Positions 53,763 to 62,490 of a stretch of 64,000 nucleotides of DNA are shown here, in pieces. Made by a program: the position numbers and the translations under genes. The DNA lies in assembly GCA_016714445.1 (NCBI GenBank), contig JADJNF010000008.1, positions 372,001-436,000 of the forward strand, written 5' to 3'. Every line of letters starts with the position of its first letter. The stretch's first letter is position 1. The stretch comes from Saprospiraceae bacterium (GTDB lineage Bacteria; Bacteroidota; Bacteroidia; Chitinophagales; Saprospiraceae). A model generated the notes under the pieces. It made no database searches, was not told the DNA's origin, and saw nothing but the letters and a program-made list of their open reading frames with translations.

Positions 53763-55400
53763 ATGAAAATCACCATAGCGCAACTCAACTATCACATAGG
53801 AAATTTTGAAGGCAATACTGCCGGAATGATTGTTGCCATAGAACAGGCCAAACAAGCCAAAGCGGATATCATTTGTTTCAGCGAACTGGCTACATGCGGA
53901 TATCCGCCGCGTGATTTTCTGGAGTTTGATGATTTTATCAGGTTGTCTGATGAATGTATACAGACCATATGTAATCATGCCATAGATATTGCAGTTGTAA
54001 TAGGTGCTCCGTCGCACAATAAAGAGCCAAAAGGCAAAAGCCTCTTCAATTCTGTATATTTTCTGGCTGATGGTAAAGTACAGTTCGTGCAACACAAAAC
54101 TCTGCTGCCTACTTATGACATTTTTGATGAATACCGGTATTTTGAACCCGCCAAATCATGGAATGTGGTGGAATATAAAGGTAAAAAAATAGCACTTACC
54201 GTATGCGAGGATATATGGGATGTAGGTACTGATGATCCTTTATATACCATAATACCAATGGATGAAATGATGCAGTTTCAACCTGATTTTATGATAAATG
54301 TCTCAGCATCGCCTTTCAACTATGATCATGCAAGAAAAAGAATAGACACAGTTAAAGCAAATGTGCTCAGATATGGTATTCCTATGTTTTATATCAATCA
54401 CTGCGGTGCACAGACAGAACTTATTTTTGATGGAGGAAGCCTGGTCATGTCAGGAAATGGAGATTTGTATGATGAACTTCCCTATTTTCAGGAAGAGATC
54501 AGACATTATACCTTGGACGACGTGAAGGCAGGGGGACATGGTAATCAACAACCTAAAGATAAAATAGCGCTCATTCACGATGCTATAGTCATGGGTCTGA
54601 AAGACTACTTCAGAAAACTAGGTTTTACCAAGGCTGTTTTGGGTCTGTCCGGCGGCATTGATTCTGCGGTCACAGCAGTTTTGGCAGCCAGGGCATTGGG
54701 TCCTGAAAATGTTCGTGTGCTTCTGATGCCTTCACAGTTTTCAACCGGTCACTCCGTAGATGATGCCATGGGACTGGTCAAAAAACTGGGATTAATGCAT
54801 GATATCATACCCATTAAAGATATGTATGATGTTTTTATGGAAAAGCTTAGTCCGATTTTTGGCGTCTTGCCATTTAATGTTACGGAAGAAAACATACAAG
54901 CCAGGGTGAGAGGAATTCTGAATATGGCCATTTCCAATAAATATGGCAATATATTGCTCAATACCACCAATAAAAGCGAGATGGCCGTTGGTTATGGTAC
55001 GCTGTATGGTGACCTTTGCGGCGGATTATCTGTCATAGGCGATGTGTATAAAACTGAGGTCTACGAACTGGCAAACTACATCAATAAAGATGAAGAGATA
55101 ATTCCGGTAAATTCAATCATAAAACCACCATCAGCCGAACTTCGTCCGGGACAAAAGGACAGTGATAGCCTGCCTGAGTATGATGCCCTTGATCCGATTT
55201 TATATCAGTACATAGAAAAAAGACAAGGACCACAGGATATAATTGATATGGGTTATGACCCGGCACTGGTGCGGAGGATACTCAGATTGGTCAACATCAA
55301 TGAATTCAAACGATATCAGACTGCTCCGGTACTCAGGGTAAGTCCCAAAGCTTTTGGTATGGGAAGGAGAATGCCCATAGTAGGGAAATATCTGAACTAG
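53763..55400 (+). CDS. nadE: NAD+ synthase, glutamine-dependent
   Basis: The 545-residue protein (start MKITIAQ) joins an N-terminal glutamine amidohydrolase (nitrilase fold; Glu in SELATCGYPP, Lys in HKTLLPTYD, Cys in TVCEDIWD) to a C-terminal NAD+ synthase with the PP-loop LGLSGGIDSAV and NKSEMAVGYGT. It makes NAD+ from deamido-NAD+ with glutamine as ammonia source. It converges on ileS. Confidence 0.95.
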   Translation: MKITIAQLNYHIGNFEGNTAGMIVAIEQAKQAKADIICFSELATCGYPPRDFLEFDDFIRLSDECIQTICNHAIDIAVVIGAPSHNKEPKGKSLFNSVYFLADGKVQFVQHKTLLPTYDIFDEYRYFEPAKSWNVVEYKGKKIALTVCEDIWDVGTDDPLYTIIPMDEMMQFQPDFMINVSASPFNYDHARKRIDTVKANVLRYGIPMFYINHCGAQTELIFDGGSLVMSGNGDLYDELPYFQEEIRHYTLDDVKAGGHGNQQPKDKIALIHDAIVMGLKDYFRKLGFTKAVLGLSGGIDSAVTAVLAARALGPENVRVLLMPSQFSTGHSVDDAMGLVKKLGLMHDIIPIKDMYDVFMEKLSPIFGVLPFNVTEENIQARVRGILNMAISNKYGNILLNTTNKSEMAVGYGTLYGDLCGGLSVIGDVYKTEVYELANYINKDEEIIPVNSIIKPPSAELRPGQKDSDSLPEYDALDPILYQYIEKRQGPQDIIDMGYDPALVRRILRLVNINEFKRYQTAPVLRVSPKAFGMGRRMPIVGKYLN

Positions 55401-55462
55401 TTTACCATTGAATGTTAATTGGATGGTTTTTTATACCTGGCTGTGAAGTATTAATTACACTT

Positions 55463-55570
55463 GGTGTATCCCATTTTTTCATTCAATTGTTTTAAAATTC
55501 CTTTTGTCCGCCTTTAAGCAGGTGGTAAAACAAAAGTAATTTTTATGAAAGTCCAATTTTGGGATACACC
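55463..55570. mobile_element. 108-bp MITE-like element or large hairpin between nadE and ileS
   Basis: The ends are perfect 11-bp inverted repeats, GGTGTATCCCA and TGGGATACACC. Inside is a nested stem: CTTTTGT/ACAAAAG with CCGCCT/AGGTGG and loop TTAAGC (55501-55536). ATTACAC occurs on both sides (55454-55460 and 55572-55578), a possible target duplication, though 1-2 bases separate it from the repeats. No protein is encoded. It could be a transposon-derived element or an unusual bidirectional terminator. Confidence 0.5.
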
Positions 55571-55572
55571 CA

Positions 55573-58500
55573 TTACACCCGGGATACCAATATTTTTAAA
55601 CTCACTTCTTCATTAATTTCAATCATTTCTCCTCCTTCTGCATTCCCCAAATCAATACTTACTGCCAATACTTCGGCTTTAATATAATCACCAAATTGTT
55701 CTATGGCCGCTCTGATGATCTCATGTTCTTCCAGACTAATATTTATCTTATCTGTTACATTAAAATCACTCGTTTTACGGATATTTTGGATTCTATTGAC
55801 GAGTTCTCTGGCGATACCTTCTGCTATCAAGTTATCCGTCAGACTGATGTCAAGTGCTACTGTGATTTCTCTGTCTACAGCAACTTGCCATCCCGGAATT
55901 TCGTCAAAACTGATCTCAACATCTTCTGTAGTCAACATAAACCTATCGCCGTCTATTTCTATGATGTACTGATTGGACTTCTCCAGTTCGGCAATAGTTT
56001 TCTGATCCATTTCCAGAATCAATTGGGCCCCTGCCTTCATGTGTTTCCCGAGCGTTTTCCCAAGTGTTTTGAAATTAGCTTTGGCCTTTTTATTAATAAA
56101 TCCTTCGGTATCAGTGATATATTCTATTTCCTTAACATTGACTTCAGAGAGGATCAGTTCTTTTACGGCGTCGACCTGACTGATGAATGTAGGATCCAGT
56201 ACAGGCAAAAGTATTTTTGTCAATGGCTGTCTGACTCTTAATCCTTCTTTCTTTCTTATGGATAAGACCAAAGAAGAAATTCTCTGTGCATAATCCATTC
56301 GTTGTTCCAGATCTTTGTCAATGGCTGAAGTATCAGTCTCCGGAAAATAAGCTAAATGTACAGATTCAAAGTTTTCCTTTTGAGTAGCATCATTTAAGTT
56401 TTTGTACAACCAATCTGCAAACATAGGTGCCACCGGCGCCATAAGTTTTGATAATGTGGAAAGACATTCATATAAAGTCTGATATGCCGCTATTTTATCT
56501 TCTGAATACTCTCCTTTCCAAAACCGTCTTCTGCAAAGTCGAACATACCAGTTGCTCAGATGTTCGTCTACAAAAGCCATTATTTTTCGGGTAGAATTGG
56601 TAGGCTCATAGTCGGCCATTTCTGAAGTAACATCCTTCACCAGTGAATTCAGCAAAGAAATAATCCATCTGTCTATTTCCTGCCTTTCGGCCAATGGTAT
56701 GTACTTTTCATTAAAGTTAAAACCATCAATATTGGCATACAAACTGAAAAAAGAATAGGTATTAAACAAGGTTCCGAAAAATTTTCTTCTTACTTCGTCT
56801 ATACCTTCCAGATCAAATTTCAAATTATCCCAAGGCTGTGCATTGGAAATCATATACCATCGGGTAGCATCTGCACCATACTCTGCAATGGTTTCAAACG
56901 GATCGATGACATTACCTAATCGTTTGGACATTTTCACCCCGTTTTTATCCAGTACCAGTCCATTGGAAACCACGTTTCTGTACGCAACCTTCTCAAATAC
57001 CATACTTGCTATGGCATGAAGTGTAAAAAACCAACCTCTGGTTTGATCCACTCCTTCGGCTATGAAATCAGCAGGGAAAGTGATGCCCTTGTCTATGAAA
57101 TCCTTGTTTTGCATAGGATAATGCCATTGTGCGTATGGCATAGCACCTGAGTCAAACCAAACATCTATCAGATCCAACTCGCGCTTCATGGCTTTACCAC
57201 CCGGAGAAACCAGAATGACATCGTCTATATAAGGCCGGTGGAGATCTTTGGGAACATCCTGGCTCAATCCAAGTATTTTGTTTGCTTTGGATATTTCATT
57301 TTCCAATTCTTCTATGGAAGACAGACACAGCTCTTCAGTAGCGTCATCGGTACGCCATATGGGCAATGGAATTCCCCAGTATCTTGATCTCGAAAGATTC
57401 CAGTCATTCAGATTTTCAAGCCAGTTACCAAAACGTTTTTCTCCGGTATGTGCCGGTTTCCAGTTGATTGTTTTATTGAGTTCGATCATTTTGTCCTTCA
57501 TGGCTGTCGATCGGATAAACCAGCTATCCAGCGGATAATAAAGGACAGGTTTGTCTGTGCGCCAGCAATGCGGGTAGGTGTGAACGTATTTTTCTACTTT
57601 AAAAGCTTTATTTTCTTCTTTCAGTTTGATGGCAATCTCCACATCTACAGATCTTTCAGGTGCTTCTCCATCGGGATAGTATTCATTTTTAACATATTTT
57701 CCACCTATTTCATCAAGATCAGCCCTGAATCTTCCTTGCAGATCTACCAAAGGGACTGCATTGTCATTTTCATCCAGTACCAGCAAAGGCGGAACTTCAG
57801 GATGCGCTTCTTTGGCAACCTTGGCATCATCAGCACCGAATGTTGGCGCAGTATGTACAACCCCTGTACCATCTTCCGTAGTTACAAAATTGCCGGAAAT
57901 AACCCTGAACGCATTTTCCGGATTTTGATATGGAAGGGCATATTTAAGTAATTGTTCGTATCGTATTCCTTCCAGGTCCTGCCCCTTACACTCTGTGACA
58001 ATGTAGTAAGGTATTTTTTTGTCAGAAGACTGATAGGACAATAGGTGATCAATGGAATCTGTCTTTTCAAACTTTCCTGCAAACTGTTTTTCAACCAATG
58101 CTTTCGCCAATACCACATTGATGGGTTTGAATGTATATTGATTGTATGTTTTGATCAGGACGTAATCTATTTTTGATCCTACGGTCAGTGCTGTATTGGA
58201 TGGTAAGGTCCAGGGTGTGGTCGTCCAGGCCAAAATGTACACATCGCCATGATCCTTTAGAAATGTAGGGAGGCTATCCTGTTTGGTCAGAAATTGAGCA
58301 ACTACGGTGGTATCCGTCACATCTTTGTAACATCCTGGTTGGTTCAGCTCATGTGAACTCAATCCTGTGCCTGCTGCCGGTGAATATGGCTGGATGGTAT
58401 ATCCTTTGTACAGCAATTTTTTATTGTACAACTGTGCCAGCAACCACCATACTGATTCTATGTATTCGTTGTTGAAGGTGATATAAGGATTGTCCAGATC

Positions 58501-58932
58501 TACCCAGTAACCCATTTTGCGTGTGATATCGTCCCATTGGTCTTTGTATTGCATGACCGTTTCGCGACACTTGGCATTATACTCATCTACCGTGATTTTG
58601 GTTCCTATATCTTCTTTTGTGATGCCGAGTTCTTTCTCTACGGAAAGTTCTATTGGAAGTCCGTGTGTATCCCAGCCACCTTTTCTTTCTACCCGTTTTC
58701 CATTCATCGTTTGGAATCGACAGAATATATCTTTGACCGTACGACCCATCACGTGGTGAATGCCTGGCTTGCCGTTGGCAGATGGCGGACCTTCATAAAA
58801 TACAAAACTATTGTCTGCGGGTCTCTGTTCCACACTTTTTTTGAAAATGTCGTTTGCTTCCCAGAAAGTCCTTATTTTTTTATCTATCTCAGGTAGGTTT
58901 AGTTGCTTGAGATCATCATTATATTTTGCCAT
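55573..58932 (-). CDS. ileS: Isoleucyl-tRNA synthetase
   Basis: The 1119-residue protein is full length for the long Bacteroidota type. The class I signatures are present: the HIGH-type NGKPGIHHVMGR and the KMSKRLGNV motif, with the CP1 editing domain between them (for example TWTTPWTLPSN-like AWTTTPWTLPSNTAL). The anticodon-binding domain and a C-terminal extension follow. Its 5' region carries the repeated promoter segment described separately. The ileS stop codon lies next to the 108-bp element. Confidence 0.96.
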   Translation of the reverse strand: MAKYNDDLKQLNLPEIDKKIRTFWEANDIFKKSVEQRPADNSFVFYEGPPSANGKPGIHHVMGRTVKDIFCRFQTMNGKRVERKGGWDTHGLPIELSVEKELGITKEDIGTKITVDEYNAKCRETVMQYKDQWDDITRKMGYWVDLDNPYITFNNEYIESVWWLLAQLYNKKLLYKGYTIQPYSPAAGTGLSSHELNQPGCYKDVTDTTVVAQFLTKQDSLPTFLKDHGDVYILAWTTTPWTLPSNTALTVGSKIDYVLIKTYNQYTFKPINVVLAKALVEKQFAGKFEKTDSIDHLLSYQSSDKKIPYYIVTECKGQDLEGIRYEQLLKYALPYQNPENAFRVISGNFVTTEDGTGVVHTAPTFGADDAKVAKEAHPEVPPLLVLDENDNAVPLVDLQGRFRADLDEIGGKYVKNEYYPDGEAPERSVDVEIAIKLKEENKAFKVEKYVHTYPHCWRTDKPVLYYPLDSWFIRSTAMKDKMIELNKTINWKPAHTGEKRFGNWLENLNDWNLSRSRYWGIPLPIWRTDDATEELCLSSIEELENEISKANKILGLSQDVPKDLHRPYIDDVILVSPGGKAMKRELDLIDVWFDSGAMPYAQWHYPMQNKDFIDKGITFPADFIAEGVDQTRGWFFTLHAIASMVFEKVAYRNVVSNGLVLDKNGVKMSKRLGNVIDPFETIAEYGADATRWYMISNAQPWDNLKFDLEGIDEVRRKFFGTLFNTYSFFSLYANIDGFNFNEKYIPLAERQEIDRWIISLLNSLVKDVTSEMADYEPTNSTRKIMAFVDEHLSNWYVRLCRRRFWKGEYSEDKIAAYQTLYECLSTLSKLMAPVAPMFADWLYKNLNDATQKENFESVHLAYFPETDTSAIDKDLEQRMDYAQRISSLVLSIRKKEGLRVRQPLTKILLPVLDPTFISQVDAVKELILSEVNVKEIEYITDTEGFINKKAKANFKTLGKTLGKHMKAGAQLILEMDQKTIAELEKSNQYIIEIDGDRFMLTTEDVEISFDEIPGWQVAVDREITVALDISLTDNLIAEGIARELVNRIQNIRKTSDFNVTDKINISLEEHEIIRAAIEQFGDYIKAEVLAVSIDLGNAEGGEMIEINEEVSLKILVSRV

Positions 58933-58954
58933 GCATACTATTTTTATAATGTTA

Positions 58955-59019
58955 CAGAATTTTTATGAAATAAAAACCCAAACATCCATTTAAAAATGAG
59001 TGCAAAGGTAAGGAATTTT
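58955..59019 (-). repeat. ileS promoter-region repeat, copy 1
   Basis: This 65-bp segment matches 61068-61132 with one difference (61 bp identical from 58959). It begins 23 bp upstream of the ileS start and includes the -7 box TACCTTTG (59003-59010, minus strand). It is the copy attached to ileS. Confidence 0.9.
59003..59010 (-). promoter_or_regulatory. Bacteroidota -7 box for ileS (inside repeat copy 1)
   Basis: The minus strand reads TACCTTTG, followed by a leader of about 70 bases before the ileS start. No obvious -33 box at the usual distance. Confidence 0.55.
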
Positions 59020-59105
59020 GTTAAAAGTTTTGTCGGTGAATTGGGAGAAAAAAGGGAAGAATAAGTTTTTATCAATTTAATATTTTTTTCTAAAATGATT
59101 GGCAA

Positions 59106-59591
59106 TTAACACAATTTGGAAAGTTCAATATTTTCGTCTTCAAAACAATCACCATGATTTGGGTATCCTCTGTCTATACCATAATGCAAACTAGGCCGAA
59201 ATTCCTTAAAGTTTAATGCTAAAGACAGATATTTTCTATCATTTCTGTCAAATCTATGAAAACATGGAGGAAGCAAGTCATTATTGTCATCAATATCGAC
59301 AGGTAATTTATGGAGTATGAATTTATTTGGGTTATTTATGTTCCTGTGAATCCATTTATAAAATGCTGTTCCTAGTCTTTTTTCTGTTCCTTTTCCGCAG
59401 TGGTTAAAGTATTCTTTTAAGATAACAAAAGAAGTGTCGTAAATCAAAAAGACATCATTATTACTCATAACCCTCTCTTCAATTTGTTTTAGAAATAAAA
59501 TGGAATTATTCATACACTCAAGCGAAGCAGTATTATGCAAACCATTGGCAATTGCAATTATATTGGAGTCGATAATATTGTGATTACTCAT
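59106..59591 (-). CDS. PIN-like nuclease candidate paired with ATPase
   Basis: The 161-residue protein has an acidic pattern like PIN-domain RNases: Asp8 in IIDSNIIAIANG, Glu60 in VILKEYFNH, Asp115/Asp118 in HRFDRNDRKYLSLAL and Asp148 near GDCFEDEN. PIN proteins cleave RNA with metal ions. The family is my inference from this pattern. The gene starts 14 bp after the ATPase gene, so the two form an operon. Both lie between two copies of the ileS promoter repeat. Confidence 0.55.
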   Translation of the reverse strand: MSNHNIIDSNIIAIANGLHNTASLECMNNSILFLKQIEERVMSNNDVFLIYDTSFVILKEYFNHCGKGTEKRLGTAFYKWIHRNINNPNKFILHKLPVDIDDNNDLLPPCFHRFDRNDRKYLSLALNFKEFRPSLHYGIDRGYPNHGDCFEDENIELSKLC

Positions 59592-59605
59592 TAAAAAATC
59601 AGTTA

Positions 59606-60970
59606 TTATGATAATTTTTCTCCATCAGTTTCTGCTTGTGCCAGTTTCAATTTCCGCTTTAAAATAGCATTTTGCATCTGATATATCTCTTCCATTTCGT
59701 CTCCAAAGAAGTTTTCTGGCCAATTTATAATTTCGCCAAAGTCATCTACTTCCAGTTCTTCCAACACTGACTCTCCGTCTATTAAGTTACAGAAATTAAT
59801 TTTCACGTCTTTATCATCTATTTTTTCTTCTGCTATACGTCGCTGTATTCTAGTCAAAAGATGCTCACTATGAGACTCTATGATAAACTGAATATTTCTC
59901 GAAACTGCTGCATCTATTAATAAATCACCTAAACCCGATTGTACTTTGGGATGTAAATGTATTTCAGGTTGTTCAATGATAATGATAGATCCTTGAGGAG
60001 CATAATAACACAATGCTATTATAGGAAGTATTTGGGAAACGCCAAATCCAACATCACAAATATCTACCCAATTAGTTGCTCCCTTAGTTTTAACATTGAC
60101 CTGAAAAAGTTGCTTCATATCTGAAATAGGTTCTATACGAAAGTCATCCGCCATTCCAAACTCTATTAACCATTTACAAACTATTTCGGCAAGCGAACCT
60201 TCGGTCTTGAAATATGGAGAAAAATATTTTTCATTTACTTTGATAGAAGTAATTAACGCATCAAAGGTATTTTCTCCCCTTACTCCAAAATGAGAATGAC
60301 GAGTTGCAGTCCATTTATATTCTCTTTTAGGATTTTCTCGTAGTGGACCAATATAAATCATTTTTGAAAATAAAAATTCTATACTATCCTCAATGCCTTT
60401 AATCCTTTTATATATTTCTTTTACAGCTTCAATTTGATCTAAAGTAACTATACCATCCTTGTTAATAAGTCCAGGATAAGCAATTTTATAAAAATGATTA
60501 ATGTCAAAAGTTAAAAAATTATCTGTAATTTCATTACTTTCTATATTTTTAATTGAAATTGAGTATTTTTTTTCTTTCGGTTCTTTTTGTGTAAAAATTG
60601 AAATTTCATCACCTTCTGCTAAAAAAGTTTGTAATTCTACAATCTCACTTTTATTTTTCGAAATCTGAATTTTAAAGGTATAATCTTGAATAAAATTCAT
60701 AGACATTCCAATACTAAGTACTTTTTCTTTTACATTCTTATTCAATACTTCATCAAAATTTCCTAAATTGACATAGCTTTTGTCATCTCCAAAATAAAGA
60801 ACTACTTTCTCGTCCTTATTTTCAATAGTCTGTTTCAGCAAAAGTATTAATTGAATTATACTAGACTTTCCAGAACTATTTTGTCCAAAAAAAAGATTGA
60901 TTTTGGTTAGCTCAGTATTAAAGTTTTTCCAATTTTTAAAATTAGAAAAATTCAAATTGGACAATTGCAT
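59606..60970 (-). CDS. AAA/ABC-type ATPase (OLD/DUF3696-like)
   Basis: The 454-residue protein has Walker A FFGQNSSGKSS (27-37), a signature-like DVGFGVSQILPII (306-318), Walker B SIIIIEQPEIHLHP (328-341) and the H-loop ESHSEHLLTRIQRR. The C-terminal segment VDDFGEIINWPENFFGDEME is typical of DUF3696-type ATPases. Relatives of this SMC-like/OLD group are common in phage-defence operons with a nuclease partner. Here the partner would be the PIN-like protein next door. The pair is flanked by direct repeats and looks acquired. Confidence 0.85.
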   Translation of the reverse strand: MQLSNLNFSNFKNWKNFNTELTKINLFFGQNSSGKSSIIQLILLLKQTIENKDEKVVLYFGDDKSYVNLGNFDEVLNKNVKEKVLSIGMSMNFIQDYTFKIQISKNKSEIVELQTFLAEGDEISIFTQKEPKEKKYSISIKNIESNEITDNFLTFDINHFYKIAYPGLINKDGIVTLDQIEAVKEIYKRIKGIEDSIEFLFSKMIYIGPLRENPKREYKWTATRHSHFGVRGENTFDALITSIKVNEKYFSPYFKTEGSLAEIVCKWLIEFGMADDFRIEPISDMKQLFQVNVKTKGATNWVDICDVGFGVSQILPIIALCYYAPQGSIIIIEQPEIHLHPKVQSGLGDLLIDAAVSRNIQFIIESHSEHLLTRIQRRIAEEKIDDKDVKINFCNLIDGESVLEELEVDDFGEIINWPENFFGDEMEEIYQMQNAILKRKLKLAQAETDGEKLS

Positions 60971-61067
60971 AAAAAAATATTTATGTATAAAGATAAGTTT
61001 TATTCTTTAGATCCAAAAAGAAACATTCAATTGTTTATTCTGTGCATGTTCTACCCTTTGGACGATT

Positions 61068-61132
61068 CAGGATTTTTATGAAATAAAAACCCAAACATCC
61101 ATTTAAAAATGAGTGCAAAGGTAAGGAATTTT
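61068..61132 (-). repeat. ileS promoter-region repeat, copy 2
   Basis: The 65 bp repeat of 58955-59019 lies on the far side of the ATPase/PIN pair, exactly 2113 bp away, and carries the same -7 box (61116-61123). Beyond the repeat the two flanks differ completely. In this place the box could drive the ATPase gene. Confidence 0.9.
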
Positions 61133-61185
61133 TAAGGAATGATTAGAAAATATGAATATTCAAAACGAAGAGTTAACTTAAATTC

Positions 61186-61857
61186 TCACTCTCCTTGATC
61201 CTTTTTCTTGATCTGTTTGCCCAGTAATTTTAGGAATGCAATAAATTCTTTTGGAGATTTGATGTTCTGTCCTTCTATCATATCATGAAAAGTGTCCATG
61301 AACTGGTTTAGTTTATTCATTTTTTCGTGCAGTTTGTCAGCATTTCTGGTATTCCAGTAATCACTTTCATCATGCATTTGAAATCCTGTCAGGTATTTTT
61401 CGCTTAAATATCTGAGGAGTTCCATTAATTTTACATGTGATTCAGCACCTGAAAATTGCGTTTTTACAGAAATACTGTACACCAATTCCAATGGGTCAAA
61501 TTCTTCCATTTCTTCCGAAAATTCAGGTGTAGGATTTTCATCATCAAGATTGAGTTTAACAGTAATCACCTTTACTTCGCCTGCCTCATGTTTGATAAGG
61601 ATTTCTTTCATCCATGGCGTATAAATTCTTCCCTCACTATCAAATACCAAACTTACCGGATCACAATTGGGTGGAGAAAATAGAATGCCATAGTCATTTT
61701 TGTCAATAGGTGAAACAAAGTTATCTTCAGGATACTCCGACTTAAATACAGTGACTTTCCAACCTAAAATGCCGCAGATATCTTCAACCTCCGTAACCAA
61801 CTGAGTAAGCTGTCCTGCATTAGTTAGTCTGCCTTTGTAATGAAATGATAAACCCAT
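61186..61857 (-). CDS. Conserved hypothetical protein, 223 residues
   Basis: The protein starts MGLSFHYKGRLTNAGQLTQLV and has an acidic region around EEMEEFDPLELVY and a helical end (KSPKEFIAFLKLLGKQIKKK). There is no signal or membrane segment. I recognise no family. It has its own -7 box at 61890-61897 and is the gene that probably faced the ileS promoter before the ATPase/PIN insertion. Confidence 0.6.
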   Translation of the reverse strand: MGLSFHYKGRLTNAGQLTQLVTEVEDICGILGWKVTVFKSEYPEDNFVSPIDKNDYGILFSPPNCDPVSLVFDSEGRIYTPWMKEILIKHEAGEVKVITVKLNLDDENPTPEFSEEMEEFDPLELVYSISVKTQFSGAESHVKLMELLRYLSEKYLTGFQMHDESDYWNTRNADKLHEKMNKLNQFMDTFHDMIEGQNIKSPKEFIAFLKLLGKQIKKKDQGE

Positions 61858-61889
61858 GTATTCTATTTAGCGCTTAAAGAAAAGAATTT

Positions 61890-61897
61890 CAAAGGTA
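61890..61897 (-). promoter_or_regulatory. Bacteroidota -7 box for the 223-residue protein
   Basis: The minus strand reads TACCTTTG, 32 bp before the ATG at 61857. Confidence 0.5.
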
Positions 61898-61954
61898 ATG
61901 TTTTTTCTATCGTATCATATGTATGAAATTAAACGAAAGTTTTAGATATAAATT

Positions 61955-62416
61955 TTACATCTTAAACTTTGTGACCTTTTCACTGGCATTAATATATTCT
62001 CCTAAGGCAGCAGAACCATACCAAGGTATCAACTCCACATCAAAAATGCCTTCTTTGATTGCCGGATCTGTTTCACAGATGGTTTTGGCTTCTTCTATGG
62101 TTTTTACATTGAGGATGAACAATCCACGATAGGTGAGATCATTTTTGCCAAATGGTCCGGCAACTACCAGTTTTTTTTCTTTTACCAATCTGTTGATATT
62201 ATCCATATGCCCTTTAAAAAGTTTGGCTCTCATATCCTTATCTTCTATAACGGCAGGGCCGGTTCTTAAAATAACCAATACATATGACTTCATACCATTG
62301 TCATCAGCTCCAAGTGAATCGGCGAATGCTTTATCATATTCTGGATTGATCGTTTGGCTAAATGCGTTATGATTTATCACTAAAAATAGAAAAAGTGAAA
62401 TAATTAAAATCTTCAT
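61955..62416 (-). CDS. Exported YciI-like protein
   Basis: The 153-residue protein has a signal peptide (IISLFLFLVINHNAFSQ) followed by a YciI-like ferredoxin-like domain: YVLVILRTGPAV, LFKGHMDNINRLVKEKKLVVAGPF and IKEGIFDVELIPWYG. YciI-like proteins have an active-site Asp/His pair, with unclear substrates. The His in GHMDN and the Asp in ETDPAIKEG are kept. Confidence 0.8.
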   Translation of the reverse strand: MKILIISLFLFLVINHNAFSQTINPEYDKAFADSLGADDNGMKSYVLVILRTGPAVIEDKDMRAKLFKGHMDNINRLVKEKKLVVAGPFGKNDLTYRGLFILNVKTIEEAKTICETDPAIKEGIFDVELIPWYGSAALGEYINASEKVTKFKM

Positions 62417-62490
62417 AAGGTATTAAAATTAATTTTGTAAAATTACAGTATTTTTTTATTTCCAAATGGACTTTTCTAAAAATCTATGAT

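Noticed and set aside
55463..55570. T-box or riboswitch for ileS
   Set aside because: The element is at the 3' end of ileS, not upstream, and shows only simple inverted repeats.
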